From the NCBI GenBank assembly GCA_045645985.1, contig JAZRJV010000052.1, positions 36,009-100,008 of the forward strand: a DNA stretch of 64,000 nt, written 5' to 3'. The position numbers and the translations under genes were made by a program. Under the pieces are notes generated by a model, which did not search any database, had not been told where the DNA came from, and worked only from the letters and a program-made list of their open reading frames with translations. This stretch comes from RGIG9060 sp045645985. Lineage in GTDB: Bacteria > Spirochaetota > Spirochaetia > Treponematales > Treponemataceae. Positions 8,504 through 16,889 of this stretch are shown one piece after another (position 1 is the stretch's first letter; every line of letters begins with the position of its first letter).

Positions 8504-8533
8504 TAGACTTATAAGTTAAATTTGCGTTATAAT
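8504..8533 (+). promoter_or_regulatory. Promoter of nadE, leaderless type
   Basis: -10 TATAAT at 8528-8533 and a weaker -35 TAGACT at 8504-8509 (18-base spacer). ATG 8540 follows the -10 after 6 bases with no Shine-Dalgarno. Confidence 0.55.
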
Positions 8534-8539
8534 TCTACT

Positions 8540-10480
8540 ATGGAATTTGGATTTTTTAGAGTTGCTTGTTGTAGTCCTGAAGTAACTGTTGCAGGATGTA
8601 AATTTAACGAAAAACAAATTATTGAAGCAGTAAAGAAAGCTGATTCTCTTGGTGTAAACTTGCTTGTAATGAATGAACTTTGTGTTACAAGTTACACTTG
8701 CCAAGATTTATTTTTGCAAAATTCACTTTTGGAAAATGCTTTATCCTCACTTTTATCTATCGCAGAGTTTACAAAAAAAACTTCTGTACTTTTTGCAGTC
8801 GGCTGTCCTATTCAATATGAAAATTCACTTTATAATTGTGCAGTTTGGATAAATTCTGGAAAGATTTTAGCGATAATTCCAAAAACAAATATTCCTTGTT
8901 TTGCAGAAATGAATGAAAGTCGATATTTTGTTTCTGGAAAAAATTTACCAAACAATTCATTTGTTCAAATTGAAAATTATTCAGAAAAAATTCCTTTTGG
9001 AACTGATATTTTGATTTCTCATCTTGATACAAAAATCGGAACTGAATTTTCTCAAGATTTATTCGGAATAGAAAATCCTTCTTGTGAACTTGCGCTAAAT
9101 GGTGCTTTAATAATTGCAAATTTAGGTGCAAGTAACGAAATTATTGGCAGAAAAGATTTACGAAAAACTCTTGTGCAAAGTCAAAGTGCAAAATTGTGCT
9201 GTGCTTATTTGTGCGCAAATGCAAACAAAGGCGAATCCACAACAAATCTAATTTTTTCTGGACACAATTTAATTGCAGAAAATGGAAAAATTCTTGCAGA
9301 AAGTGAACTTTACACAGATGGATTTATAATTTCCGATATCGATATTCAACGCTTACAAAATCAGCGCAGAAAAATGAATTCATCTTTTTCTTTAGATTCT
9401 TCTTGCAAAAAATCTTTTAGAATTATCGAAACTGAAAAATCTATCAAAAAGAAAAAATCTTTGTTTTCTGTTGCAAAACTTTATCGAGAAATTTCGCCTT
9501 ATCCTTTTATTCCAAGTGATAAAGATTCTTTGAACAGTCGCTGTGATGAAATTGTACAAATGCTTTCTCATGCTCTTGCCAAACGATTAAAGCATACTCG
9601 AACAACTTGCGCAGTTTTAGGCTTGTCTGGCGGATTGGATTCAACTTTGGCGCTTTTAATCACATACGAAGCCTTCAAACTTTGCAATCTTGATTTTGAA
9701 GATATTATCGCAATTACAATGCCTTGTTTTGGAACAACTGACAGAACTTACAAAAATGCTTGTAGTATGGCAACTTCCATGGGTGTTACTCTAAAAGAAA
9801 TTTCTATTCAAAAAGCGGTTCGTCAGCATTTTGAGGATATCGGCCATGATGAAAATAATCACGATGTAACTTACGAAAATTCTCAAGCGCGAGAACGAAC
9901 TCAAATTTTGATGGATGTGGCAAATCAATGTTGTGGGTTAGTTATCGGAACAGGTGATATGTCTGAACTTGCTTTAGGCTGGGCAACTTACAACGGCGAC
10001 CATATGTCAATGTACGGCGTAAATTCTTCTGTGCCAAAAACACTTGTGCGACATTTAGTTGCTTGGTTTGCAGAAAAAATCAAAGGTCCTTTGTCTGATG
10101 TTTTAAAAGATATTCTTGCAACTCCTGTAAGCCCAGAACTTTTGCCTCCAAAAGATGGCGTTATTAGTCAATGTACCGAAGAATTGGTTGGTCCTTACGA
10201 CTTGCACGATTTTTATTTGTATTATTCTGTTCGTTGGGGATTTACAAAAGAAAAAATTAAGTTTTTAGCATATCAAGCTTTTGATATTCAGCAACGCGAA
10301 AAAGGAAAGCCAACTTTATTCACAAAAGATAAAATCGATAAGTGGATTGAAGTTTTTTACAGAAGATTTTATTCTCAGCAATTTAAGCGCTCATGTTTGC
10401 CAGATGGAGTTAAAATCGGTAGCGTAGGACTTTCTCCTCGCGGTGATTTATTGATGCCAAGCGATGCAGTTTTAGAATAA
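8540..10480 (+). CDS. nadE: Glutamine-dependent-type NAD+ synthetase with altered glutaminase cysteine
   Basis: A 646-residue two-domain enzyme for the last step of NAD synthesis (deamido-NAD to NAD). The N-terminal nitrilase-fold glutaminase domain keeps the catalytic Glu (MNELCVTSYTCQD) and Lys (IPKTNIPC), and also the downstream NLGAS and KGESTTN segments. The position that is cysteine in the usual E-I-C-E-D motif reads EFSQD, placing serine at residue 171 (codon 9050-9052). The C-terminal synthetase domain is intact, with PP-loop SGGLDS at about 363-368 and the GTGDMSELALGWATYNGDHM segment. It may therefore depend on free ammonia. ATG 8540 is chosen over an upstream TTG at 8522 because the TATAAT box overlaps that longer start. 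Confidence 0.92.
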   Translation: MEFGFFRVACCSPEVTVAGCKFNEKQIIEAVKKADSLGVNLLVMNELCVTSYTCQDLFLQNSLLENALSSLLSIAEFTKKTSVLFAVGCPIQYENSLYNCAVWINSGKILAIIPKTNIPCFAEMNESRYFVSGKNLPNNSFVQIENYSEKIPFGTDILISHLDTKIGTEFSQDLFGIENPSCELALNGALIIANLGASNEIIGRKDLRKTLVQSQSAKLCCAYLCANANKGESTTNLIFSGHNLIAENGKILAESELYTDGFIISDIDIQRLQNQRRKMNSSFSLDSSCKKSFRIIETEKSIKKKKSLFSVAKLYREISPYPFIPSDKDSLNSRCDEIVQMLSHALAKRLKHTRTTCAVLGLSGGLDSTLALLITYEAFKLCNLDFEDIIAITMPCFGTTDRTYKNACSMATSMGVTLKEISIQKAVRQHFEDIGHDENNHDVTYENSQARERTQILMDVANQCCGLVIGTGDMSELALGWATYNGDHMSMYGVNSSVPKTLVRHLVAWFAEKIKGPLSDVLKDILATPVSPELLPPKDGVISQCTEELVGPYDLHDFYLYYSVRWGFTKEKIKFLAYQAFDIQQREKGKPTLFTKDKIDKWIEVFYRRFYSQQFKRSCLPDGVKIGSVGLSPRGDLLMPSDAVLE

Positions 10481-10500
10481 AAATTTGTATTTTTGAAAAG

Positions 10501-10521
10501 ATTCCGAATTAAGTTCGGAAT
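10501..10521. repeat. REP-like palindrome
   Basis: ATTCCGAA and TTCGGAAT form a perfect 8-bp stem with the 5-base loop TTAAG, followed by GACAG. The form (gattcc...ggaatgaca) resembles dispersed intergenic palindromes known from other bacteria. Only one copy was seen in this window. Confidence 0.4.
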
Positions 10522-10561
10522 GACAGTTATAATTTATTTCAGCAAAATTTATTATCAAAAA

Positions 10562-10604
10562 AAAGCCTTACCAAGTGAAGTAACTTTTCACCTGATAAGG
10601 CTTT
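10562..10604 (-). terminator. Bidirectional terminator between nadE and argS
   Basis: AAAGCCTTA (10562-10570) pairs with TAAGGCTTT (10596-10604), with an inner GTGAA/TTCAC stem. A/T tracts lie on both sides, so it can serve argS on the minus strand and nadE on the plus strand. Confidence 0.8.
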
Positions 10605-10628
10605 ATCATTTTATAGATTTTACAAAAA

Positions 10629-12428
10629 TTACATTTGTTCCAAGAATGGCACGAGGATAAGATTTAATCCGTTTTGTAAAACTGTTTTTACAGATTCTGC
10701 CAAAGCCAATCTTGCTCCAGAAAGTTTTTCATTTTCAGCATTGATGATAGGACAGTCGTGATAAAATCTACTGAATGATTTTGAAACATCATACAAGTAA
10801 ATTGCCAATCCAGATGGATCAAGATTTTTTGCAGCTTTTTCGATAACATTAGGAAATTCACCTAATAATTTAATCAATTCCCATTCTGCTTCTGATGTAA
10901 GTAAAGAAGTTGCTTCTTGTGAACAATCTTTTTTTACGCCAGATTCTTCAGCTTTTCGTAAAATAGAGCAAATTCTAGCACCCATATACTGAAGATAAGG
11001 CCCTGTGTTTCCGTTAAATGATAAAGATTCTTTTGGATTAAAAATCATATCTTTTACAGGATTATTTTGTAACAAGAAGTAGTGTAGTGCACCAAGAGCA
11101 ACTTTTTCAGCAACTTCTTTTGCATCTCCTACAGCTTCTTCTCGACCTTTTGAGCAAATTTCTTCCAAAGCACCGTCGCGCAAATTGTCGATTAAGTCGT
11201 CAGCATCTACAACTGTACCTTCGCGACTTTTCATTCTTCCTTCTGGAAGATTTACCATTCCGTAAGAAAGGTGATAAAGTTGGTCTGCCCATTCGTATCC
11301 AAGTTTTTTCAAAATGTAGAATAAAACTTTAAAGTGATAAATTTGTTCGCTTCCAACAACATAAATCAATTTATTAAAATCCCAATCTCCGTGGCGATAA
11401 ATTGCAGTTCCGATATCTTGAGTCATGTACAAAGCAGTTCCGTCTTTTCTTAACAAAACTTTTTTATCAAGTTTGATTTCTTCCAAATCAACCCAAACAG
11501 AACCATCTTCTTCTTTGTAAAAAAGACCTTTTTCTAAACCATCAAGGATTTCTTCTTTTCCTTTGAGATAAGTTTCGCTTTCGTAATATAATTTGTCAAA
11601 AGAAACACCTGTTCTGTCGTAAGTTTTTTGTACACCAGAAACAGCCCATTCATTCATTTGTTGCCAAAGTTTGCGAATTTCTGGATTTCCTTTTTCCCAT
11701 TCAACAAGCATATTTTGAGCATCTTGTTCTGCGTTAGGATTTTCTTTTGCGTAATTGTTAAATTCAACATAGCAATCTCCAACAAATCTATCGCTTTTAA
11801 CGCCCAAAGATTCTGGAGTATCACCTTTTTCTTGGTGGAATTTTTGATAAGCCAACATTGACTTACAAATATGTACACCACGATTGTTGATAATATTTAC
11901 TTTGAAAACTTCAGCACCTTGGAAGTCCAAAATTCTTGAAACACTTTCGCCAAGAGCATCGTTTCGTAAGTGTCCTAAGTGCAAAGGTTTGTTTGTGTTT
12001 GGGCTAGAAAATTCAATCATTACTCTTTGTCCAGCCATTGGTTTTTCGCCATTTGAATTTACTTTTCCGTAATCTGAACCTTGAGCAAAAATTCTTGATA
12101 AAATTGCACCCGCTTCTGAAGCTTTATCGAGTTTTACATTAAGATATGGACCTGTTGCTTTAAATTCTCCGATTTTTTTTGCAAGTTCTGTAAAATCAGC
12201 TTCACCAAGGATTTTTACAAGTTCTGTTGCAATTACAGGTGGCCCCATTCTAAATTTTTTTGCAAAAGGAAAAAGTGGAATCCCAATATCACCCATTGAA
12301 GCATCAGGTGGAGTTTCAGTTAAAATATCATTTTCTTGAATCAATTCTACTTCAAGATTTTTGTTTTGAATCAATTTATTTAACGCATCTTTTACTAATT
12401 TTCGACATTCAGTCTTTACATCTGCCAT
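10629..12428 (-). CDS. argS: Arginyl-tRNA synthetase
   Basis: A 599-residue class I aminoacyl-tRNA synthetase charging tRNA-Arg in the cytoplasm. The N-terminal Add1 domain (about 1-120) is followed by SSPNTNKPLHLGHLRND, in which HLGH is the HIGH-type signature. The second signature is the degenerate form typical of ArgRS (MKSREGTVV), where many bacterial ArgRS lack a true KMSKS lysine. The C-terminal helical anticodon-binding domain ends the protein at about 480-599. Length is close to the bacterial norm. The start ATG has an AAGGAAAA ribosome site. It is the last gene of the minus-strand block and has its own promoter. Confidence 0.97.
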   Translation of the reverse strand: MADVKTECRKLVKDALNKLIQNKNLEVELIQENDILTETPPDASMGDIGIPLFPFAKKFRMGPPVIATELVKILGEADFTELAKKIGEFKATGPYLNVKLDKASEAGAILSRIFAQGSDYGKVNSNGEKPMAGQRVMIEFSSPNTNKPLHLGHLRNDALGESVSRILDFQGAEVFKVNIINNRGVHICKSMLAYQKFHQEKGDTPESLGVKSDRFVGDCYVEFNNYAKENPNAEQDAQNMLVEWEKGNPEIRKLWQQMNEWAVSGVQKTYDRTGVSFDKLYYESETYLKGKEEILDGLEKGLFYKEEDGSVWVDLEEIKLDKKVLLRKDGTALYMTQDIGTAIYRHGDWDFNKLIYVVGSEQIYHFKVLFYILKKLGYEWADQLYHLSYGMVNLPEGRMKSREGTVVDADDLIDNLRDGALEEICSKGREEAVGDAKEVAEKVALGALHYFLLQNNPVKDMIFNPKESLSFNGNTGPYLQYMGARICSILRKAEESGVKKDCSQEATSLLTSEAEWELIKLLGEFPNVIEKAAKNLDPSGLAIYLYDVSKSFSRFYHDCPIINAENEKLSGARLALAESVKTVLQNGLNLILVPFLEQM

Positions 12429-12459
12429 TATTTTTTTTCCTTAAAAAGTGGTTTTTATA

Positions 12460-12489
12460 TTTATATCATATTATAGGAAAGATTTTCAA
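12460..12489 (-). promoter_or_regulatory. argS promoter
   Basis: Minus strand: TTGAAA (12489-12484), 18-base spacer, TATAAA (12465-12460). This gives a leader of roughly 25 bases ending in an AAGGAAAA ribosome site. Confidence 0.5.
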
Positions 12490-12501
12490 GTTAGTTGAAA
12501 G

Positions 12502-13278
12502 TTACATGGAAATTGAAGCTGCCATTACTTGAAATTCACTATTTTCCAAAACTTTCTGCCTTCTAAATGAACCATATTTGAATTGATTTGAATGTGAATT
12601 ATTTTCATTTTCAATTTTTGTGCAACAAGTACATTCAGAAAAACTTACAATATTTTTTTTAGGAATCCCGATTTTTTTTAAAACAAATAGATTAGCTTTT
12701 TCAAGTGAAAGATAAATTTTTTCATCAATTTGAGTTATACATTCTGGTGTAAAATTTTTTGAAAAATATTCTTTGCGTTCTTGGTCAACTTGGTAGCAAC
12801 AATTTTTTATGTGTGGCCCTAAAATAATGTGCAAATTTTCTGGTTTTGTGTCTGGATTGTTTTTCAAAATGATATTTATCGCTTCTTCTGAAATTCCTGT
12901 ACCTTTCCACCCTGAATGCACCACGCCGAAAGTTTTGCTTTTATCATCAAAAATAAAAATGCTCATACAATCTGCAACTGTAACAACTGGAACAAACTTT
13001 TTATTGTTTGTAATTATTCCGTCTGCAAGAATTTGCTCTTTTTCGATTGCGTCTAAATCATTTTTATTTTGAACGAACAAAACTTTTTTTGAATGACATA
13101 GTTCTATATCAATTACTTTTTTTTCTGGATATAAATTTGCAAAATAATTTTTTCGGATTTGATTTTCTTCGTTCCATTTAAAACGCATTGAACCTAAATT
13201 AAAATCCGAAATTTTACAACAAGGAACATGAGAAGAATTTTTGTAAGCGTCATCATCAAATTTAAGATTTATTTCCAT
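12502..13278 (-). CDS. pgeF: PgeF/YfiH-family (DUF152) protein, multicopper-type purine nucleoside enzyme
   Basis: A 258-residue cytoplasmic protein of the YfiH/YlmD family (formerly called polyphenol oxidase). Members have been reported as purine nucleoside phosphorylase/adenosine deaminase or as peptidoglycan-precursor editing enzymes. Family landmarks are visible: VTVADCMS with the metal-site Cys, GVVHSGWKGT with the His, and ILGPHIKNCCYQV. The C-terminal Cys/His-rich stretch (ECTCC, then SFRR) matches the usual end of the fold. Its start overlaps the end of the upstream hypothetical gene by 17 bases, so the two are translationally coupled. Confidence 0.88.
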   Translation of the reverse strand: MEINLKFDDDAYKNSSHVPCCKISDFNLGSMRFKWNEENQIRKNYFANLYPEKKVIDIELCHSKKVLFVQNKNDLDAIEKEQILADGIITNNKKFVPVVTVADCMSIFIFDDKSKTFGVVHSGWKGTGISEEAINIILKNNPDTKPENLHIILGPHIKNCCYQVDQERKEYFSKNFTPECITQIDEKIYLSLEKANLFVLKKIGIPKKNIVSFSECTCCTKIENENNSHSNQFKYGSFRRQKVLENSEFQVMAASISM

Positions 13279-14980
13279 AAGAAATGTCTATTGCTTCAAG
13301 ATTTTTTATTAAATCTAAAACATCTCCAAATCCAACATTTACATCTTTCATTTGTTGTCTAAAAAGAATATTAGTTTTACCTTGAATTGTTGCGATGTTA
13401 ACTAAGGAATCGTACCGAGAATTTTTTTCAAGAGATAAAATGCCTGTAAAAATCAAATTCATTGCACGACAAGAGTTTGCAAAGTGAGTTGTTAAACTTG
13501 CAACTTCTTTTTCTATTGTTGTTAAAAGATTGTTGATTTTGGATTGTCCTTGTATTGTTCTTAAAGAATCTTTGATTACATTGTTAAAAGAAATTCCGTA
13601 AGCACCACGAGGCGAAAGTTGTTCGTTTATATTTGCGATAGTTTGTGCAATATGATTTAACATATTGTAGGTGTCCGTAAATTCTACACGGTTTTCTCTG
13701 TTTGCAAAATCTCCTTCTACCATAATTACTTTTAGAACTTTGTTGTATTCTGGATAGATTTTTTGAAAAAATGCGTACATAAAACCAAGTGTATATTCTC
13801 TTGGAAAATTTATGCCTCCCCAAATTTCTTGCCAAGGTCTATTTGGAATGAACGGAAATGTATCTGTGTCAAATAATTCTTTAATCTTTGCGTTCATAGC
13901 ATATTTCTTTTTGTCTCGCAACCAATTTTCCCAGCGTTGATCAAACATTTTTCGCCAATGATTTTTGTATTTGATGAACCAATCTTCAACTCCGTCAAGT
14001 TTCCCCACTTCATAAGATGAAGAATTTGTTGATATTGTAGCAATCGCTTCTATTGGAATTGTTGTGATAAACATTTTTATAAGTGAAATTTGTTCTATAC
14101 TTTTTTTTAGGTATTCAGAACATCCTTGATTTACAGAGTCTTCACTTGGCTTTTCACTTGCAATTATTTCTTGAGATTGAACTGAAAATAAATACAAAGC
14201 CTCTAAAACTTCTGTCTGGATTTTTTTTCCATTACAAAGAACTCTTGCAAAAGCGGTTAATTCTGAATTTACACTATCGATAAGACAAGTATCTTTTCCT
14301 GGGATAAGGTTATTAAATTTTGATAAAAATCTTTCAAATGGTAATTTTGTAAAATGTTTTAACCACTCGATAGAACGAATTGCATCGTACAATTTTGTGC
14401 GTTTATCAGCAGGAATTGAGTGTAATATTTCTTCCATCTTTCTTATGAGTGATGCTCTTAGTTCACTTGTAACTTCTCTGTCTAATCCATATTTGTAAGG
14501 ACTAACTTCAGTTTCTAATGTTTCTGAAAGTTCTGGTGAAAATAGAGAACCTAAAAAAACAAAAAATGCTCCTTGATTTTCTTCATAAACAGAAATATCT
14601 GATTTAAAAAAATCAGCCACATTTTTTAGTTCTTTTAGCATTGTGTAAAAATCTGTAAGTAAATATCCGTTTTTGTAATCAATAATATTAGGATTATTTT
14701 TTTCTATATCTTTTGCAATATTTGAGATTAAATATTCATTGTATATGTATTCAATTCCATTGGAAGTAAAAAGAGATTTTAATCGTAGCCATAATCTAAC
14801 AAAAAAAGATTCTCTTTGGTAGCGAATTGTTATATCTATGTTTCCATCAGTATTTTTATTTTTTACTTCTATGTTTTGTTTTTCTGGGTCTGCGTTTGAT
14901 TCTAATTTTTTTAGTAAATCAACTCTTTCTTCATTAGAAATTCCGAGAACTAATCTATCAAAAGATGTATATTTATCCAT
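13262..14980 (-). CDS. Spirochaete-type conserved hypothetical protein (possibly DUF5312)
   Basis: A 572-residue protein with no signal peptide, mostly alpha-helical in composition. It resembles treponemal proteins I recall under DUF5312, but this family call is from memory and tentative. A short hydrophobic/basic patch (SFFVRLWLRLKSLF, about residues 57-70) may touch the membrane; the rest is soluble with scattered aromatic motifs such as DQRWENWLRDKKKYA. An ATG at 14989 is in frame, but the promoter (TTGACT, 18 bases, TAAAAT) ends 7 bases before ATG 14980, favouring the shorter, leaderless start. The gene overlaps pgeF by 17 bases. Function is unknown. Confidence 0.7.
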   Translation of the reverse strand: MDKYTSFDRLVLGISNEERVDLLKKLESNADPEKQNIEVKNKNTDGNIDITIRYQRESFFVRLWLRLKSLFTSNGIEYIYNEYLISNIAKDIEKNNPNIIDYKNGYLLTDFYTMLKELKNVADFFKSDISVYEENQGAFFVFLGSLFSPELSETLETEVSPYKYGLDREVTSELRASLIRKMEEILHSIPADKRTKLYDAIRSIEWLKHFTKLPFERFLSKFNNLIPGKDTCLIDSVNSELTAFARVLCNGKKIQTEVLEALYLFSVQSQEIIASEKPSEDSVNQGCSEYLKKSIEQISLIKMFITTIPIEAIATISTNSSSYEVGKLDGVEDWFIKYKNHWRKMFDQRWENWLRDKKKYAMNAKIKELFDTDTFPFIPNRPWQEIWGGINFPREYTLGFMYAFFQKIYPEYNKVLKVIMVEGDFANRENRVEFTDTYNMLNHIAQTIANINEQLSPRGAYGISFNNVIKDSLRTIQGQSKINNLLTTIEKEVASLTTHFANSCRAMNLIFTGILSLEKNSRYDSLVNIATIQGKTNILFRQQMKDVNVGFGDVLDLIKNLEAIDISYGNKS

Positions 14981-14987
14981 AATTAAC

Positions 14988-15017
14988 ATTTTACATAGGT
15001 AATAGGTTTATAGTCAA
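14988..15017 (-). promoter_or_regulatory. Promoter of the conserved hypothetical/pgeF operon, leaderless type
   Basis: Minus strand: TTGACT (15017-15012), 18-base spacer, TAAAAT (14993-14988), then 7 bases to ATG 14980 with no ribosome site. Confidence 0.55.
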
Positions 15018-15123
15018 GAAAAAAATACTTTGAATTTGTTTTTAATATGATATATGCTTCTATTGACAAAGTAAAAAAATGATATAATATGTTTCATATA
15101 AAACTTTTATTAGGAAGGATTTA

Positions 15124-15549
15124 ATGTTTGAATTTGAAAATATGTGTAAAGCATTTGAAGAAATGTCAAACGGAGAAAGAAAACTTTATTTACAAGAACA
15201 AAGTGTAAAACTAATCAATGCCTTTGATAAATTTGGTTCAGATGGTATACAAATGTTTTTGTATTTTATGGCTGTTGCTTGTGGAGCAGATGGTAAATTA
15301 TCAATAGAAGAATATAGCCTTTTGCAAGAAGTTACTCCTGTTCAGTTAAAGTATACAGAAGTTGAAAGTTTAGTAAATCAATTTAGTTCAAAGCAACAAA
15401 AAGAAAAAGCTACTTGGATTTCAGAACTTATAGGTGAGTTTAGCGAAGAAATGCAAGATGTTATCATAAGATTTTGTCTTTGTTTTTGTTCTGCTGATAA
15501 AAAAGTATCGTTAAAAGAACGCAAATTTATTAAAAGCTTGATAAAATAA
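15124..15549 (+). CDS. TerB-like domain protein
   Basis: A 141-residue all-helical protein. Two repeats each carry the acidic TerB-type signature: GADGKLSIEE at about residues 57-66 and SADKKVSLKER at about 122-132. TerB-like domains are thought to bind metal and associate with membrane or stress complexes; no tellurite-resistance operon is present here, so the role is unknown. ATG 15124 has a strong AGGAAGG site. TATAAT at 15083-15088 and TTGACA at 15063-15068 lie upstream, but with a short 14-base spacer. The gene is monocistronic and convergent with the tRNA-Glu gene. Confidence 0.7.
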   Translation: MFEFENMCKAFEEMSNGERKLYLQEQSVKLINAFDKFGSDGIQMFLYFMAVACGADGKLSIEEYSLLQEVTPVQLKYTEVESLVNQFSSKQQKEKATWISELIGEFSEEMQDVIIRFCLCFCSADKKVSLKERKFIKSLIK

Positions 15550-15588
15550 AAAAAGTTGTTTTAGGAAGTTCTGTCTTCTTAAAACAAC
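15546..15588 (-). terminator. Terminator of tRNA-Glu (convergent with the TerB-like gene)
   Basis: GTTGTTTTAGGAAG (15555-15568) pairs with CTTCTTAAAACAAC (15575-15588). The A-rich tract 15546-15554 becomes a T-run on the minus strand; the plus-strand side has only a short T stretch. Confidence 0.7.
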
Positions 15589-15597
15589 TTTGCAATA

Positions 15598-15669
15598 CGG
15601 TCCCTACGGGAGTTGAACCCGTCTTTCGACCTTGAGAGGGTCACGTCCTAGCCGATAGACGAAGGGACC
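15598..15669 (-). tRNA. tRNA-Glu (anticodon CTC)
   Basis: 72 bases on the minus strand. The acceptor stem is GGTCCCT/AGGGACC with discriminator G. The anticodon stem is TGACC/GGTCG with loop CTCTCAA, giving anticodon CTC. The T arm is ACGGG/CCCGT with a TTCAACT loop. The 3' CCA is not encoded. Confidence 0.93.
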
Positions 15670-15693
15670 AATTTTCAAAAGTAATTTTTCTAT

Positions 15694-15720
15694 AAAAAAA
15701 GCTGAACTGTATCGTTCAGC
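15694..15720 (-). terminator. Terminator of tRNA-Gln
   Basis: GCTGAAC (15701-15707) pairs with GTTCAGC (15714-15720), and seven As at 15694-15700 read as T7 on the minus strand. It lies between the two tRNA genes, so tRNA-Glu may depend on readthrough or its own start. Confidence 0.75.
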
Positions 15721-15724
15721 CTAT

Positions 15725-15795
15725 TTCCCCAAGGAGGATTCGAACCCCCACAATCAGAACCAGAATCTGAGGTGCTACCATTACACAATCGGGGA
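15725..15795 (-). tRNA. tRNA-Gln (anticodon CTG)
   Basis: 71 bases on the minus strand. The acceptor stem is TCCCCGA/TTGGGGA with discriminator A. The anticodon stem is TCAGA/TCTGA with loop TTCTGGT, giving anticodon CTG. The T arm is GGGGG/CCTCC with a TTCGAAT loop. CCA is not encoded. Confidence 0.93.
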
Positions 15796-15810
15796 ATGGA
15801 ATATATGGAA

Positions 15811-15839
15811 AAATTATCATATCACATAAAAAAAGTCAA
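15811..15839 (-). promoter_or_regulatory. tRNA promoter
   Basis: Minus strand: TTGACT (15839-15834), 17-base spacer, TAATTT (15816-15811), or GATAAT two bases earlier. The tRNA-Gln 5' end is at 15795. Confidence 0.5.
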
Positions 15840-15878
15840 GTTATAGATTTTTCAAAAAATTAGTCTGTAAAAATGTAG

Positions 15879-15908
15879 TGGACTTTTCATCTCTTATTAC
15901 AGTATAAT
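15879..15908 (+). promoter_or_regulatory. rsgA promoter, leaderless type
   Basis: -35 TGGACT (15879-15884), 18-base spacer, perfect -10 TATAAT (15903-15908). ATG 15915 follows 6 bases later with no ribosome site. Confidence 0.65.
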
Positions 15909-15914
15909 AAAATT

Positions 15915-16880
15915 ATGTTTGGTGTAGTTTTAGGCGGAAGTAATAATATTTTTTCCGTAGAATGTGATGATTCAGTAATACGACAATGCTCAATTAAAGG
16001 AAAAAAACTAGAAGCTTCAAAGGGATATTATAATCCTCTTGCTCCTGGTGATAATGTTGAAATAGAAATCGACGAACAAACAGATTCCGAAGGGCAAATT
16101 ATCGATTTAGTTTCTCGAAAAAATGAATTTGTTCGCTGGAATGTAAAGGGAAGAAGTCCTCAATTATTAGCGGCAAATTTAGATAATATCATTATTGTAA
16201 CAACACCTAATGAGCCACCTTTTAGACCTCGCTTTGTGGATAGGGCATTAGCTCAGGCTGAATATCAAAATATCGAACCTGTTATTGTTTGTAATAAATG
16301 TGATTTAACTCCATCTTGCGATGAAGAAGATTTTGAAGCCAGACTTTCTGATTGGGAAGGCATGGGATACAAAGTAATCAAAATTTCTGCAAAAAATGGT
16401 GAAGGTTTAGAAGAGTTAGCAGAATTTTTAGAAGACAAACTTTGTGCCTTAGTTGGTCAATCAGGTGTTGGAAAATCTAGTATAATCAATGTTTTAGATT
16501 CTTCTTGTGTGCTAAAAACTGGAAGTCTTTCACAAAAATATGGTCGTGGAACTCACACAACAACAAAAGGAACTTTACTTCACTTAACATTAAACGAATC
16601 TTTAACTGGCGGACGAGAAGGTGCAGAAGCCTCAATTATCGATACTCCTGGTGTAAGAAGATTTGTATTACACGATATTACATCTAAAAATTTAGCTTTG
16701 TATTTTAGAGAAATGAAAAATCTTGTGGGACAATGTTCTTTTGGAATGTCTTGCACTCATACTCACGAAGCAGGCTGTAAAATTCTTGAAGGCGTTTACG
16801 CTGGCGTTATTTCCGAAGAGCGTTACGAAAGTTGGCAGCGCATTTGTTTTGAAATTGATAATGGAACATGGGACGATTAG
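15915..16880 (+). CDS. rsgA: Ribosome small-subunit-dependent GTPase RsgA
   Basis: A 321-residue circularly permuted GTPase that assists late 30S maturation. Domains in order: an N-terminal OB fold (about 1-80); the permuted GTPase with G4 NKCD (about 126-129) before G1 GQSGVGKSS (about 181-189); the switch region with GTHTTT and G3 DTPG; and a C-terminal zinc knuckle of the CTHTHEAGC type. Length is normal. The mRNA looks leaderless because the -10 box is 6 bases from the ATG. mutS2 follows after 9 bases and is probably in the same transcript. Confidence 0.96.
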   Translation: MFGVVLGGSNNIFSVECDDSVIRQCSIKGKKLEASKGYYNPLAPGDNVEIEIDEQTDSEGQIIDLVSRKNEFVRWNVKGRSPQLLAANLDNIIIVTTPNEPPFRPRFVDRALAQAEYQNIEPVIVCNKCDLTPSCDEEDFEARLSDWEGMGYKVIKISAKNGEGLEELAEFLEDKLCALVGQSGVGKSSIINVLDSSCVLKTGSLSQKYGRGTHTTTKGTLLHLTLNESLTGGREGAEASIIDTPGVRRFVLHDITSKNLALYFREMKNLVGQCSFGMSCTHTHEAGCKILEGVYAGVISEERYESWQRICFEIDNGTWDD

Positions 16881-16889
16881 AGAAATAAA

